A DNA stretch of 64,000 bases from Aspergillus flavus (Eukaryota; Ascomycota; Eurotiomycetes; Eurotiales; Aspergillaceae), in assembly GCF_009017415.1 (NCBI RefSeq), contig NC_092409.1, positions 248,001 through 312,000 of the forward strand, written 5' to 3'. Position 1 is the first letter of the stretch. Each line of letters opens with the position of its first letter. Below are positions 44,426-54,985 of this stretch, piece after piece. Below the pieces are notes generated by a model. It was not told the DNA's origin and did not search any database. It saw only the letters and a list, made by a program, of their open reading frames with translations. The translations under genes were made by a program, and so were the position numbers.

Positions 44426-45366
44426 AATGAGAATATATTAGAGAAATGAGGAACGATCTGTCTAGCCCTAATAATTAGATTGTGATACGCTCTTGATGTT
44501 ATTTATGCTAGACAATTGCGTATGGAGCATCGTCTTCGTGCTTTTGAATTATTTTTCTTGCCTTTTTTGTTTGTCAGAGAGTGAGATGCGCAGAGCAGCA
44601 GGAGGAAATATCTTTCTGTTACCTTCCCTAGAAGGCTACAGGGCAAGACGGCCGCGGGAGATTGTTCAGGAATGCTAGAATAGAGAATAATAGAATAGAG
44701 AATAAATTTCCTTAGCGTATACATAGAGTAGATACTAACCATGCGTCTCTGGCACTAATGAATCATGCAAAAAACTAGTACTAGACAAAATGCCGGATTA
44801 CGTGTCAAGCTGACTTGAGTTGGGGGAAAATGGCCGAAGTGGATGGACCGTTAAGGGCAAGCGAGTGATAGATTGACGATAATTTCCTTGAATGTCGAGC
44901 GGGGTTTGTACCTTTAATTTATTTTAATCTAATCCTTAGGCTGCTAACCGGGATGAATATTCTACCGTACTGCCGTAACCCTAAGACCATTGGCTATGCC
45001 GCTATCCATGGCACATCATTTCCCACTTGAGAACCTCTCCTGTTGATCTTTACCCCACGCCCATCGTGAAGAATTATACCGAGTTCCCCGGCCGGGGGTT
45101 AAGTTTAATCCTTTTGCGGGCATATTGCTTGTTCCTTGCTAGCTTAACATGTCTCTAAATTGAAAAACGATTAAATGCATTGCATTGGCGGAACGGGTTT
45201 CGAGTCAATGTGGACCGAGAGCCTTTTCAAACGAAGGCCAGGGGGAAGGGGCATATGGCGTGATGGTTTCGCATGGCATGTATAAATTAATAACATGGTT
45301 TCCTGCGATTCGCCCCTTCTCAATCAACCCCAGTATTACCTTCTTTATCATCCTTTTTTACTGCTT
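44426..45366. other. intergenic and PL4 promoter
   Basis: No gene seen in about 0.9 kb; the right end is the promoter of the lyase gene. Confidence 0.5.
45281..45286 (+). promoter_or_regulatory. TATA box of the PL4 lyase gene
   Basis: TATAAA lies 86 bp upstream of ATG 45367. The earlier in-frame ATG at 45295 is only 9 bp from it, too close to be in the transcript, which decides the start. Confidence 0.6.
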
Positions 45367-47094
45367 ATGAGCTCCATAATGCTCTTTCCTACACTTGTTG
45401 TCACAGCAGCCTTTGCAGGAGGTACTCTAGCTTTGCCGACTGGCGATGATGCACCATTCCTAAAGGTGGTCAGCTCGACTGAAGCTATCGTGGGTAACTC
45501 AATCTGGAATGCAACTGTTGGTGCCAGCGTGGTCAAGCCTATATACTACCAAGGCAAAGAGATTGTCGGTGATGCGAAAGGACAGTACTATTCCTATGTC
45601 GACCAAACCGAGTCCTTCAATTTCTCAAACGCGACGATCGTGGATTCCGACGACGACTTTATCGATGTTCAATTTACGACCTCAGAAGGCGAGCAGCATT
45701 GGGTTATTTACCGCAACCAGCACGGCGCATACCAATACTTCATCAACAAGGCCCTCCCATCACCCTTGGGCGAGTGGCGAAGTGTGTCACGCCTTGACAA
45801 TGCGACCTTCACCAACGGTCATACGACATACAGACAAGGCGCTTTACCAGAGCTGTCTGAGATCGAGTCTGGCGAGAAAGTCCAGGACGAGACGTGGGAA
45901 CTCTCCGATGGTAGCTATATTACCAAGTACGATTGGAGTGACTTCATCAATTCGGCCAAGGCTTGGGGTGTATATGGCGACGGGATCGGCTGCTGGTATA
46001 TCCACCCGTCCAAAGAATACATCAACGGAGACCACCTGAAGCAGGAGCTTATGCTCCACCGCGAAAGTAGTAGCGGTGATACAGTGCTGTTGAACATGAT
46101 ACACGGGCTACACTTCCTTACCGGGGAAGAACACGAGTTCGCTGAAGGAAGGGTCTGGGGTCCTTGGCTCTGGTACCTCAACAACGGCTCGGTCGAGGAT
46201 GCGAACGCAAAGTATGATGAGGAGGTCCAGTCGTGGCCCTACAGCTTCCCCAACGCCGACATTGAGGCCGGTCATCACCAACGCGCATCCTCTGTGAGTG
46301 GCGTCATTACATTATCAGATGGTCGCGCTGCCTCAGGAGCCAGCGTCATGCTTGGCGATAATGAAAGCTCCCAGCTCCCAGCCGAACAGGGTGTCAACTA
46401 CTACTATAGGACAACAGCCGACAGCGACGGAAACTTCTCATTTGAGAACGTCCGTGCTGCGACTTACGCCCTCTATGCTTGGGCGGGCAACAACTCCGAT
46501 ATTGGCGATGTATCCACTAACCTGACGGCCAACGGCATTGAGATTTCCGAGTCTACCTCTGCAATTGATCTAGGTGAATACACCTGGGATGCCCAGAACC
46601 GGACCAAGATCTGGCAGATCGGTACACTTGACCGTCTCGCTTGTAGCTTCAAAAACGGCTGCAGTGGGTACCACCACGGTCTATCGGACGAGTCCCCCGC
46701 GGACCTTGAGTACACTATTAACAGCTCGGAGACCTCAAACTGGTCTTACGTTCAGACAGCTGAGGGGACGTGGCAAGTCAAGTTCGAACTTTCTGATGAC
46801 CCAGCATCGGATGCAGTTGCGATCTTATCAACAAGTCTGGCAGGCTACAGCTCGGGAGTAAACATCGAAATCACTGCGCAAGGTGGTAATGTGACTGTCG
46901 GTGAACTCAGTGATCTCACAAATGATCCTTCTGTATATCGCAGCTCAACATTCTGCGGCCTTCACCGATACGAGGAGTTTGAAGTACCCGCTGGTACCTT
47001 GGTGAAGGGCTCGAACACGATCGAGTTCACCGTTACGAAAACATCTCAATGGCATGGCTTTATGTGGGACAGCATTCTGCTTGAATGGTCATGA
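45367..47094 (+). CDS. secreted PL4 rhamnogalacturonan endolyase
   Basis: A single exon of 575 residues from ATG 45367 (MSSIMLFPTLVVTAAFAGG..., a signal peptide ending near ALA-LP); ATG 45379 is also possible. The catalytic beta-sandwich covers about 20-310, with GIGCWYIHPSKEYINGDHLKQ and ELMLHRE, the block equivalent to the KQ-(E/D)L-x-H region of RglB-type enzymes, then GPWLWYLN. A fibronectin-III-like domain (SVSGVITLSDGRAASGASVML) and a C-terminal carbohydrate-binding-like domain (IWQIGTLDR...; ending WHGFMWDSILLEW) follow. The family cleaves the rhamnose-galacturonate backbone of pectin by beta-elimination. Many N-glycosylation sequons fit secretion. Convergent with an EGF/beta-propeller gene 193 bp away. 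Confidence 0.92.
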   Translation: MSSIMLFPTLVVTAAFAGGTLALPTGDDAPFLKVVSSTEAIVGNSIWNATVGASVVKPIYYQGKEIVGDAKGQYYSYVDQTESFNFSNATIVDSDDDFIDVQFTTSEGEQHWVIYRNQHGAYQYFINKALPSPLGEWRSVSRLDNATFTNGHTTYRQGALPELSEIESGEKVQDETWELSDGSYITKYDWSDFINSAKAWGVYGDGIGCWYIHPSKEYINGDHLKQELMLHRESSSGDTVLLNMIHGLHFLTGEEHEFAEGRVWGPWLWYLNNGSVEDANAKYDEEVQSWPYSFPNADIEAGHHQRASSVSGVITLSDGRAASGASVMLGDNESSQLPAEQGVNYYYRTTADSDGNFSFENVRAATYALYAWAGNNSDIGDVSTNLTANGIEISESTSAIDLGEYTWDAQNRTKIWQIGTLDRLACSFKNGCSGYHHGLSDESPADLEYTINSSETSNWSYVQTAEGTWQVKFELSDDPASDAVAILSTSLAGYSSGVNIEITAQGGNVTVGELSDLTNDPSVYRSSTFCGLHRYEEFEVPAGTLVKGSNTIEFTVTKTSQWHGFMWDSILLEWS

Positions 47095-47287
47095 ATATAT
47101 TGAGTTGTGTATGCGGATTGCCTTTGAATCCTTGGTTTCCTTACCACCAGTAAATACCCAAACATCGAATTCAAGTTTTATGTGGTAGGTTTCACAACAT
47201 TGTCATAAAATCTTAGTTTCTGATGGTAGGAACAAATGTATCTTAATTTGTACTGATGTGCCTATTCCATTTTGTTCGAGGGTAAAC

Positions 47288-48574
47288 TCAGGTACGCTCT
47301 TTACCGAAATCGTCCCCTATCGGGCCAGGATGCCCGTCATTGCTCAGATACCGATATTGTAAATCACTATAAAAGCCAAGGTCTTTCTCATACTGCTTCC
47401 ACTTCGTTCCAATCGGTTGGATAAGAGTATAACTGCGCGAACTCTCATTCATGCTCTGCACCCCATTGATCAAATAAAGCGGCGTCATCTCACCATCGTC
47501 ACTAAAAAAAATCTTCGGTCTCTCACGGCGCTTCAGGGTCTCAACCGACCCATCAGTAAACGCAACAGTAGAGTTAAAAGCCTCATGTAACTTGAAATAC
47601 CAAGGTCCAGTCAAGTTGCGCGCGTACATATGGGCCCCCACACGGGGCCATTTCTGCCCATCATGTTCAACAATATCGATCATCCAGTGCGTCAGCGTGT
47701 GCCAGTTTCCCCGCTTGTCGCGCCAGAAAAATGGATCTTCAGTCCATGTGGGGCTGTACTTGGTTGTGTTCCATTTCTGCGTGTACATCAATTTGTATTC
47801 GCCGTCCCATGTGTCAGCGATGAAGATTGCATTTCCTTCGACTCCCATTATAATTTGGCTGGTTGGGTTTTCTGGGAACCAAAGTGGCCACGGGGCAGGG
47901 TTGGTTGATTGCGGGTCTTTGGAGTTAAGAATCATTTTAAATGGGGTCCAAGGACCTCGGATGCTATCAGAACTGGCGACGGAGATGTTGTTTGGCCACC
48001 GTGTGTTCGAGATGCTTTGGCATTTCTCTGGCTTTGGCGCATCAACGCCGATGGTATATAAAAGATACTTATTATCCGCTGGACTGAAGAACACATAAGA
48101 ATTATGGCGAAAAGCCGGAGCCACCGTCTCGGCGAAATGGTATGGGCCCTGCGGTCCATTCCGAGACTCCGCTCTCATTATGAAAGAATGTGGTCTCCAG
48201 CCACTGAGCCCACAGCCGTAGCTGAACTGAGAGGCAAATAGATGGAATAGGGTAGGATCATCTGGATCTTGTAAAATATCTCCACCCCAGGAGGAGTTGC
48301 CATATTTTCCGTAGTAGCTTGGGTCGGTAACGTTTGTGTAGTTGTAACCTGTATATCGGGTCGCCGGAGCGAGATCCAGTCTGCCACAGTCTTCACCAAA
48401 CCAACCGGGATCACATTTGCATATTCTGCTTAGTATCCCTGGGTGATCACTATTCTTGGGACTATCAGGGCCGTCAATGCAGACGCCATTGAGGCTGCAA
48501 TCTTCATCAGTTTCACAGGCACGGGCAAGCCCGAGGGCAGCTAGCCCCAGATATACAATATCCAAAACACGCAT
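47288..48574 (-). CDS. secreted EGF-like plus five-bladed beta-propeller (GH43-like) protein
   Basis: A single exon. ATG 48574 gives MRVLDIVYLGLAALGLARA, a clear signal peptide, then 428 residues in all; the in-frame ATG at 48607 would bury it. Residues 20-60 form an EGF-like module (CETDEDCSLNGVC, then RICKCDPGWFGEDC). The rest has the GH43/GH62-like propeller look (SYYGKYGNSSWGGDIL, HSFIMRAESRNGPQGPY, WTEDPFFWRDKRGNWHTLTH, GHP near the end). Whether it is an active glycosidase is uncertain, since I cannot place all three GH43 acidic residues. It is tail-to-tail with the PL4 lyase, which suggests a plant cell-wall setting. Confidence 0.82.
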   Translation of the reverse strand: MRVLDIVYLGLAALGLARACETDEDCSLNGVCIDGPDSPKNSDHPGILSRICKCDPGWFGEDCGRLDLAPATRYTGYNYTNVTDPSYYGKYGNSSWGGDILQDPDDPTLFHLFASQFSYGCGLSGWRPHSFIMRAESRNGPQGPYHFAETVAPAFRHNSYVFFSPADNKYLLYTIGVDAPKPEKCQSISNTRWPNNISVASSDSIRGPWTPFKMILNSKDPQSTNPAPWPLWFPENPTSQIIMGVEGNAIFIADTWDGEYKLMYTQKWNTTKYSPTWTEDPFFWRDKRGNWHTLTHWMIDIVEHDGQKWPRVGAHMYARNLTGPWYFKLHEAFNSTVAFTDGSVETLKRRERPKIFFSDDGEMTPLYLINGVQSMNESSRSYTLIQPIGTKWKQYEKDLGFYSDLQYRYLSNDGHPGPIGDDFGKERT

Positions 48575-50156
48575 CGAGAGATCCGATACGGCGTCGTGGA
48601 CAACCAAAGTATATAGAATAGACTCGGGTGTGCGTAGACAGTCGGGAAATAGTTATCGCTTATGCAATCAAGTACAAGCCGCGGCATGTTGTTGCTTAAA
48701 GATCAGAAACCCCGCTTTGTTGTCTTCTCGGGCTAGAAGATACCGACGGAAAAATTGTCATCATAAACCACCCATGCTGCCTTTTACATGAAGATGCCCA
48801 TGGCAAAGGCCCGAAGTCATCATTAGTATACTCTCCTTCCAGTTCGATACTTCCACATCCATTCTAGTGTAAATCTTGGTTTGCGGATATTCCGTCACGC
48901 GTGCGATATTGGCTAACGGTCGCTGACTACCATCACGCATGAACATGTTAGTAGACTCAAAACTAGATAAACCCCCCTATGACTGAGTACACGGTATACC
49001 GCCAGTAAAGGACACAGTACTTGGTCTTTCTTTTATCAGAAAGGTAGGTTGCTGTAGATACTGGAGTAATCTCGCGCTCTAATGCCACATACAAGTCGTT
49101 GTTTCCACGTCATGGACTGCTATGTCCCAGGAGGCGGAATATAGTTAAGCCTATCCCGCCAACATCAACAGAATGGATTATGCAATGAATTGATGCTTCC
49201 AAGGGTTCGTAAGCACTTCCACCGACAAGCCTCAAAAGTGACGAGTCTGGAGACTATGTGACTTACAATCTTTTGTCGCTGCTTTAAATCTCGTTCCATG
49301 GCACTTGCCAAACGGGCGGTGATAGTACGAGAGTTATGTAAGCTCACCAAAGGGACCCAAGCGCGCACTAGAGGACATGGCGTTCTACAAGTGCCTTGGC
49401 TGGTATTTTTAACTTTTAATGTCTTTCCTTCGCAGATACGGAATACAAGCATGCTATTTACTAAAACCTCTCCAATCTCTATTACTATTAATTGCTCGGA
49501 TTCAAAGGAGGCGGGCCACTGGTTGTAACACTAGCAAAAGAGAAGATAATGTTTTGCCTAGATCTGACTCTAGATTTGCTTCATAGACATCATACAGTCC
49601 AAAAGCCATTGAATAGAGGTTTCAGCAAACTCTAATACGTAATTAGGGTATTTTGAACAAATAAAGAAGAAATACGAAGGGCGCTAAGGCCGTTATCCTA
49701 GTTTCACGTCGTGATAGACCAAGTCACCTCAGTACACAACAGCAATTGCTCCAAAGCTAAGCTAAGCAACACTACTATTAGTAAAACAGTTAGTAAAACA
49801 ACAGCGCACAGGCCGTGCCATCAGATACGACGCCTCAGTAAACGCAGTCTCTATAAAGAAAAAAAAAAACACAACTTAAATGTAATTCAAGTGTCCAAAC
49901 ACACGGTATGTACTATAAACGGTCGGCAGAGCAGCTAAGCCCTGCCAGAGCCGAGACGCAAGAATCCCAAGAGGGTATAATATAAACGGTCATCGAACTC
50001 CCGTTTTGTTACATCCTTCCCAGCTCAGACACAGAAGCATTGCCACATCCTTAATCATGAAGTGAAGGCGTAGCTCGAGAACACCATAGCTAACTCGTTC
50101 AGTATATCTACTCTAATGCACTATTATTCGCTATTGTTAGGGTTTTATGCCGATAC
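48575..50156. other. intergenic, 1.6 kb, no gene seen
   Basis: Several short frames on both strands; none carries a recognisable motif. Contains a short direct repeat TTAGTAAAACA near 49778-49801 and an A-rich run near 49859-49870. Confidence 0.45.
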
Positions 50157-51071
50157 CTAATCATAGTTGGTATTCAGTGCGAATTCGCGCGCAGCATTGA
50201 GATCAGCATTTGCCTTATCCAGCTTCGCCTGCATTCTTTGCACGCAATCCGGACCCAGTGGCAATCTTAGAATCTGCCCCTTAAGTCCACCAGCGGCGCC
50301 CTCTCCAGTGACGACTTCAAAGATCCTAGCGATCGCCTTTTCAGGGTCTCCTTTTTGTTTGCCTTGTGCTGACTCGAAATTGCCTAGCATGGTATCCACC
50401 GGTCCACCTTTATATGGTTCACTAAGCCCGCTCTCGTTCCTCTGAACTGCCGACAGGAAATTCGTACGGAAAGCACCGGGTTCCACCACAAGAACTGAAA
50501 TATTAAACGGTGCAAGTTCACGACTCAGCGATTCAGATAGACCTTCCAGTGCGAATTTGCTTGCAGAATACAACCCGCAAGAAGGCAAAGCATCTTGACC
50601 AGCGACGCTACTAATGTTCACGATCGTTCCACTCCTGTTGCCGCGCATACCGGGGAGCACTGCTCGGATTACTCGGAGAGGACCGAAGAAATTAGTTTCC
50701 ATCTGGAGTGCGCTTTCTTTGTCACTGTAACGGAGTATTAGTCACCGTTCGCTGTTAATAAGAAGAATGTTGACTTACTTCAGGTCCTCCACGGCGCCTA
50801 ATAATGAGTACCCCGCGTTGTTCACTAATACATCGATTTTCCCGTAAAAGCTTTCTGCCTTTTTCACTGCCTCAGGAATAGCATCGGCCTTGGTAACGTC
50901 TAGCTCCACGATCTTTCCGCCCTTATTTTGAATTGTCTGGACTGCATCTGCGGACTTTGATGCGTTGCGAACGGTCCCGATGACATGATGCCCGGCTGAC
51001 AGTGCGTACAGCGAAAGGGATAGACCCAAGCCCGAGGAGGCACCGGTGATGAACCAAACTTGCGGTGCCAT
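50157..51071 (-). CDS. short-chain dehydrogenase/reductase (SDR-2)
   Basis: Exons 51071-50779 and 50724-50157 (54-nt intron) give 286 residues. TGASSGLG at 9-16 is the cofactor motif, NNAGYSLLGAVEDL follows, NISSVAG carries the catalytic serine, and LYSASKFALEGLSESL has Tyr150 and Lys154. VEPGAFRTNF follows. This is the classical SDR layout of fungal oxidoreductases of the 17-beta-HSD-like group with NADP(H) preference possible (Arg in GTVRN). Cytosolic; substrate unknown. It has a TATATAA box 95 bp upstream of its start. Confidence 0.92.
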
Positions 51072-51965
51072 TGTTCAGAGAATGTAGTTTAATACTGATT
51101 ATGGTTCGATAATTGTAGGACTTAGTCATGGTATATCTCCAGGGGGGGGGGCGACAAGGATCCTTTATATAAGAGAGCCGCGGAGATAACGGAGAATAAC
51201 GGGTCTAAGGCGGGGTTAAAGTCGTTGCTTTTATGACCGAAAACAAGATCTCCCTTATTGTATGAGACGATAGGCAGGAGTAATTGGCGTCATTCCAATA
51301 CTGGCCTAACTCCATGGGGGCCGGGAGTCATGTGACATCATGTCTATACTAGTATAAAAGCAGTTCCCATCTAGGTCACGGATTCGCGTGAATAGAGTAC
51401 TACCCTTAGTTTTCGGTTGAATGGTGCAGTTACTCATTGATTTTTCAGCTCTATCATGCCGTTGAAGGCAAAGCACGGGCTAGATGCAATCTGGGTTTAC
51501 TCGGGAAAACTCTCTTGTTCTTATAGTATAGAACGATCGAGTTAGGGTTGATTCAAGACCCTTCAAGTTTCAACTATACCACATGACCTCCATTGAGAGA
51601 TTATGTCAAGACATCGCTCATACTAACATTTCCAAGTGACCCCTAACGTGGCGAAGTAGATGTGGCGCAGTATCAATGCCTACAAAAGGCGCTGAGACTT
51701 CGCGCTCCAAGGCCAAGATTCTATATCCTATTTTGCTTGAGAATTTGCACATGTGTCTCCGATCGTCATTTGCCCAGCGCAGATCAGTACCCGCTACTTG
51801 TTCGTACAGCCGCTATTGGCCCATCACATTGATATGAATACGAGAAGCCGAAAAATGGGGCACAACGTACCCACCGCTAGTGTACAAGGTGAAATAATAT
51901 AAGATGGACAAGATATCACTGAAATCAGTCAAAGGCATTGCTGCAATGCTTAGCCGAACACAAAC
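51072..51965. other. divergent intergenic region
   Basis: TATA-like TTATATAA at about 51164-51172 serves SDR-2 on the minus strand. A run of 10 G is at about 51142-51151. Nothing else recognised. Confidence 0.45.
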
Positions 51966-52840
51966 ATGATGATAATATCTCAAATGGCGCTTCTTTTGTT
52001 TTCTACTTTCCTAGCGGGCCCCGTAGCAGCATCCAACTATGCTACGAGGCTAGATACCACGGCGACAAACATCGGCCCGCTCACGACACGCTTTACCCCT
52101 CCAGCCTCATGTTCCGATATTCGCACGAGAGTCTTCTATGACATCATCCCTAAGCTCGAAATGGGATGTGAAGGACCCGGAGGAAACGAGTGTTGCCCAC
52201 CAAATTGGCGAGACGATGTTTACTACAGTCCTGGGATGTGCCCGGCAGGATACCAGACCTGTACACTGCCAACCTCCAAACAACGTATCGAGACGACTGC
52301 TATGTGTTGTCCAGAGTAAGTTTCAAGATAATGCTTGAATATTAATCCATTTCCAGAATACTCATGGACTATAGCAATTTCGCATGTAACGGTCAAGGCC
52401 GCTGTACTCGCCCATTGAACACTAGGGTTCCCCTTACCATGACCGATGCCACACGGACAACCACACGAACCGAATACGCCATAACGGCAACCCCGATCCA
52501 AATCCGCTTTAAGGCGGCCGAATCCACGATCGTGCCAATCCCGACTGCGTCTCTGAAGCTTCCGAGGGGGTATCTGTACAAGCGTGAAAAGGTGGGCATT
52601 GGTATTGGAGTTTCGGCTGCCGTTATTGGATTTGCGATTGGTATATACTTTTGCTGTTGTTCTGGTAATAAACGCAGAACAATGGCTAGGGTACCGACAG
52701 CTCCATTGGAGAATTATCCTATCCCCGAAACCCCTGATGTCCCTCCGCCTGCTTATCCCGGACCGAGTGATGGTTTGGGCACAGCGGCGACGGTTCCAGG
52801 TAGCAGCACTGATAACTGGCCGATGGGGGGACGAAAGTAG
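51966..52840 (+). CDS. single-pass Cys-rich surface protein
   Basis: Exons 51966-52315 and 52357-52840 (41-nt intron) give 277 residues. A signal peptide (1-22, ALLLFSTFLAGPVAA) is followed by an ectodomain with about ten cysteines (CEGPGGNECCPPNWRDDVYY, CPAGYQTC, MCCPE, FACNGQGRC). A Thr-rich stretch, one transmembrane helix (about 205-228, VGIGIGVSAAVIGFAIGIYF) with a following CCC, and a Pro-rich cytosolic tail (PDVPPPAYPGP) complete it. The layout resembles fungal wall-sensor or SKG6-type proteins, but I recognise no named family. The intron is short but phase-correct. Confidence 0.75.
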
Positions 52841-54865
52841 CTTACTGCGTATCTAACTTATAATATCACATACACATATTTTCTTCTCTTGACGTAAATA
52901 TCGCACATCAGCAAGAAACCAGTGGGGGACAACCTGGAGGAAAAGGGGGCTAGGCTCCACTATTGCCTCTTGGCGATCTCGTATTTTGGCCTTCCAATTG
53001 TCTAAGATCGTCGGCGTACCCAGAAATAGAACTGACTACGTAGTATTGTCCAATCATTTGTCTCCTACTTTGCTTGGTATTTGGTCACTGCGAACACACT
53101 ATACGTATGTACCTGAAAGTTTACTAGAGAAAACATTATAATTCTCGAAAAGGCTCCACTGACAGTAAAAGTATATATTGGCAGTCTTGGGATATTCTCA
53201 ACTTACCACAACCCAATATTGTCAGAGTTGTAATGATTCCTGTAATGGTACCCCTAATTAAAACCGGGTGCGCAAGGATCAATCCAGAAGAGAGAAGATC
53301 ATATAATATCGGGCGTACGTCATAAGGAATGAACATGTGTACATGACAAAACCACACAGAACATAAGAACAGACCAAATCTGAGAATAAGGGTATAAGGG
53401 AGTTATTATTATTCCTTTCTTGGGGACTGAGCAGCACTCAGACCCAAGGCCTACGTTATTCAACGAGAGAAAGGCTATTTACATCGACGCCGAGCGATAG
53501 AGTCAGCGTCGGCCGAAGTATGGAGGCTTAGAGCGATATCCTCGCACATTTTCGCGCGTAAGAATGGTTGATACCATGCAATGAGCTCGGCTGGTTCTGA
53601 AGAGCCGAAAACAGAGATATGAAACAATCACATGCCATATCTGCGGTGTATATCGGTTCAAATTAGGAGCTTATTGCGTCTCGTCAGCTTAGGCAAAAAT
53701 GTTAATGTGGTCAGGCTGTCTGTCACATGAGACGATATTCAGCCTTACAGCTATCCCTTGGTCACTTGTCAAAGCGTATCTGCAATATATTGTCCGTTTA
53801 TCATTCTAAGCTCCGACAATATAAGGGCTGTATAGCTTTGATCCCTATGACTGTAGTATGACTTCAACTATTACTCGAACGATCTTGGCCTATATCTACA
53901 CTATTCATTCTAGCGCCTTCTACGACAAGTTGACTCAGACTACGCTAATTTCGGTGTGGATACCAGAGATCGCCAACTGTCAATCTGAAGGCAAAGTGCG
54001 GGAACCAGATATTACAGTATGTCTTTCGGCATACTCCGGTTTCAAAACCTTGGATCAGGAAAATGGCAAACTGGGGATGGAAGCGGAGATTGTTTGATTT
54101 CAACAAATTTCTTATTATACCTAACCTAGCTAAGAATGCCGGAAGAATGATATTGAATAGGTTTGTTGGGCAATGCCGATCGATTACAGACAAATACATT
54201 GAGGCTGGCACTAATGTCTTCTACATTACGAGACAAACAGGCGTCAGGGCAAGAGATCCCTCTGACTATATCAAGAGCTTCATTCTCTTTAATAATGAAA
54301 CCGTCTCAAATTTGAATATCTGGAAGACTGCTAAATACTGAGAAAGGGGACCACACTGTGACTTCACATGTCCAGGAATTAGGTCTCAACGCCGCATGTG
54401 ACCCCCGCAAAGGCGGCTCTCGGAACCAAATCCCAGCCCTGTGGCAAGTGGGACACCCCACTTGGCGCCATGGGACCTCGTCATATAAACCTGGGGTAGC
54501 TGCAAATTCGACTGGAACCTAGACCCCGATAGGCCCGGGGCCAGACTCCGGCTGACGATGATACAATGATGTCTATTCCGTCTCCGAGCGAACACCTAAA
54601 TTTTTCTGCTCTCGTCCGATCTCCTCACTGGGTTGAGGAATGTCTTTGCGTATCATGCCTTCTTGAAGAATTGATATTCGAGGGATTCTCGGTAGTTAGA
54701 AGGATCGGAAGTCATTGTAGTCTTCCTAACATACACGCCAACTGGACTTGGGAGGGGGGAGGGAACACTGCCAAAATTGGTGAGTTAAGCTTTGCCTGGA
54801 GGGAAGAGAATAATGGGTTGGTTGACCTGGACCAAACATTCTAACTAGGTAGTGAAAAACCAAAA
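52841..54865. other. gene-poor region, left part
   Basis: About 2 kb with only short frames. I could not identify a transposon, though relics too decayed to read by eye are possible. Confidence 0.4.
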
Positions 54866-54985
54866 ACATACAACAGGAGGGATTCGCTGGTGGTCACCCA
54901 CCCAACTACTAAACCTCCCGGCGTGTGGCTTAAGTACGGCTGAGCGGACGGGAAGCCCTGTTCTCCACACCCTATGGTCGTATGT
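54866..54985 (-). rRNA. 5S ribosomal RNA
   Basis: The minus strand from 54985 reads ACATACGACCATAGGGTGTG, then GGGCTTCCCGTCCGCTCAGC, CGTACTTAAGCCACACGCC, GTAGTTGGGTGGGTGACCAC and ends CCTCCTGTTGTATGT. That is 120 nt, matching fungal 5S throughout. The ends pair (ACATAC with GTATGT) as the helix I stem. A T run directly downstream on the minus strand (54861-54866 region) fits Pol III termination. Compared with the common fungal form, one extra T appears in GGAGGTTTAGTAG. It lies alone in a gene-poor stretch, as expected for dispersed 5S genes of filamentous ascomycetes. Confidence 0.96.

Noticed and set aside
45295..45366. Upstream start for the PL4 lyase
   Set aside because: It lies only 9 bp after the TATA box and would hide the signal peptide.
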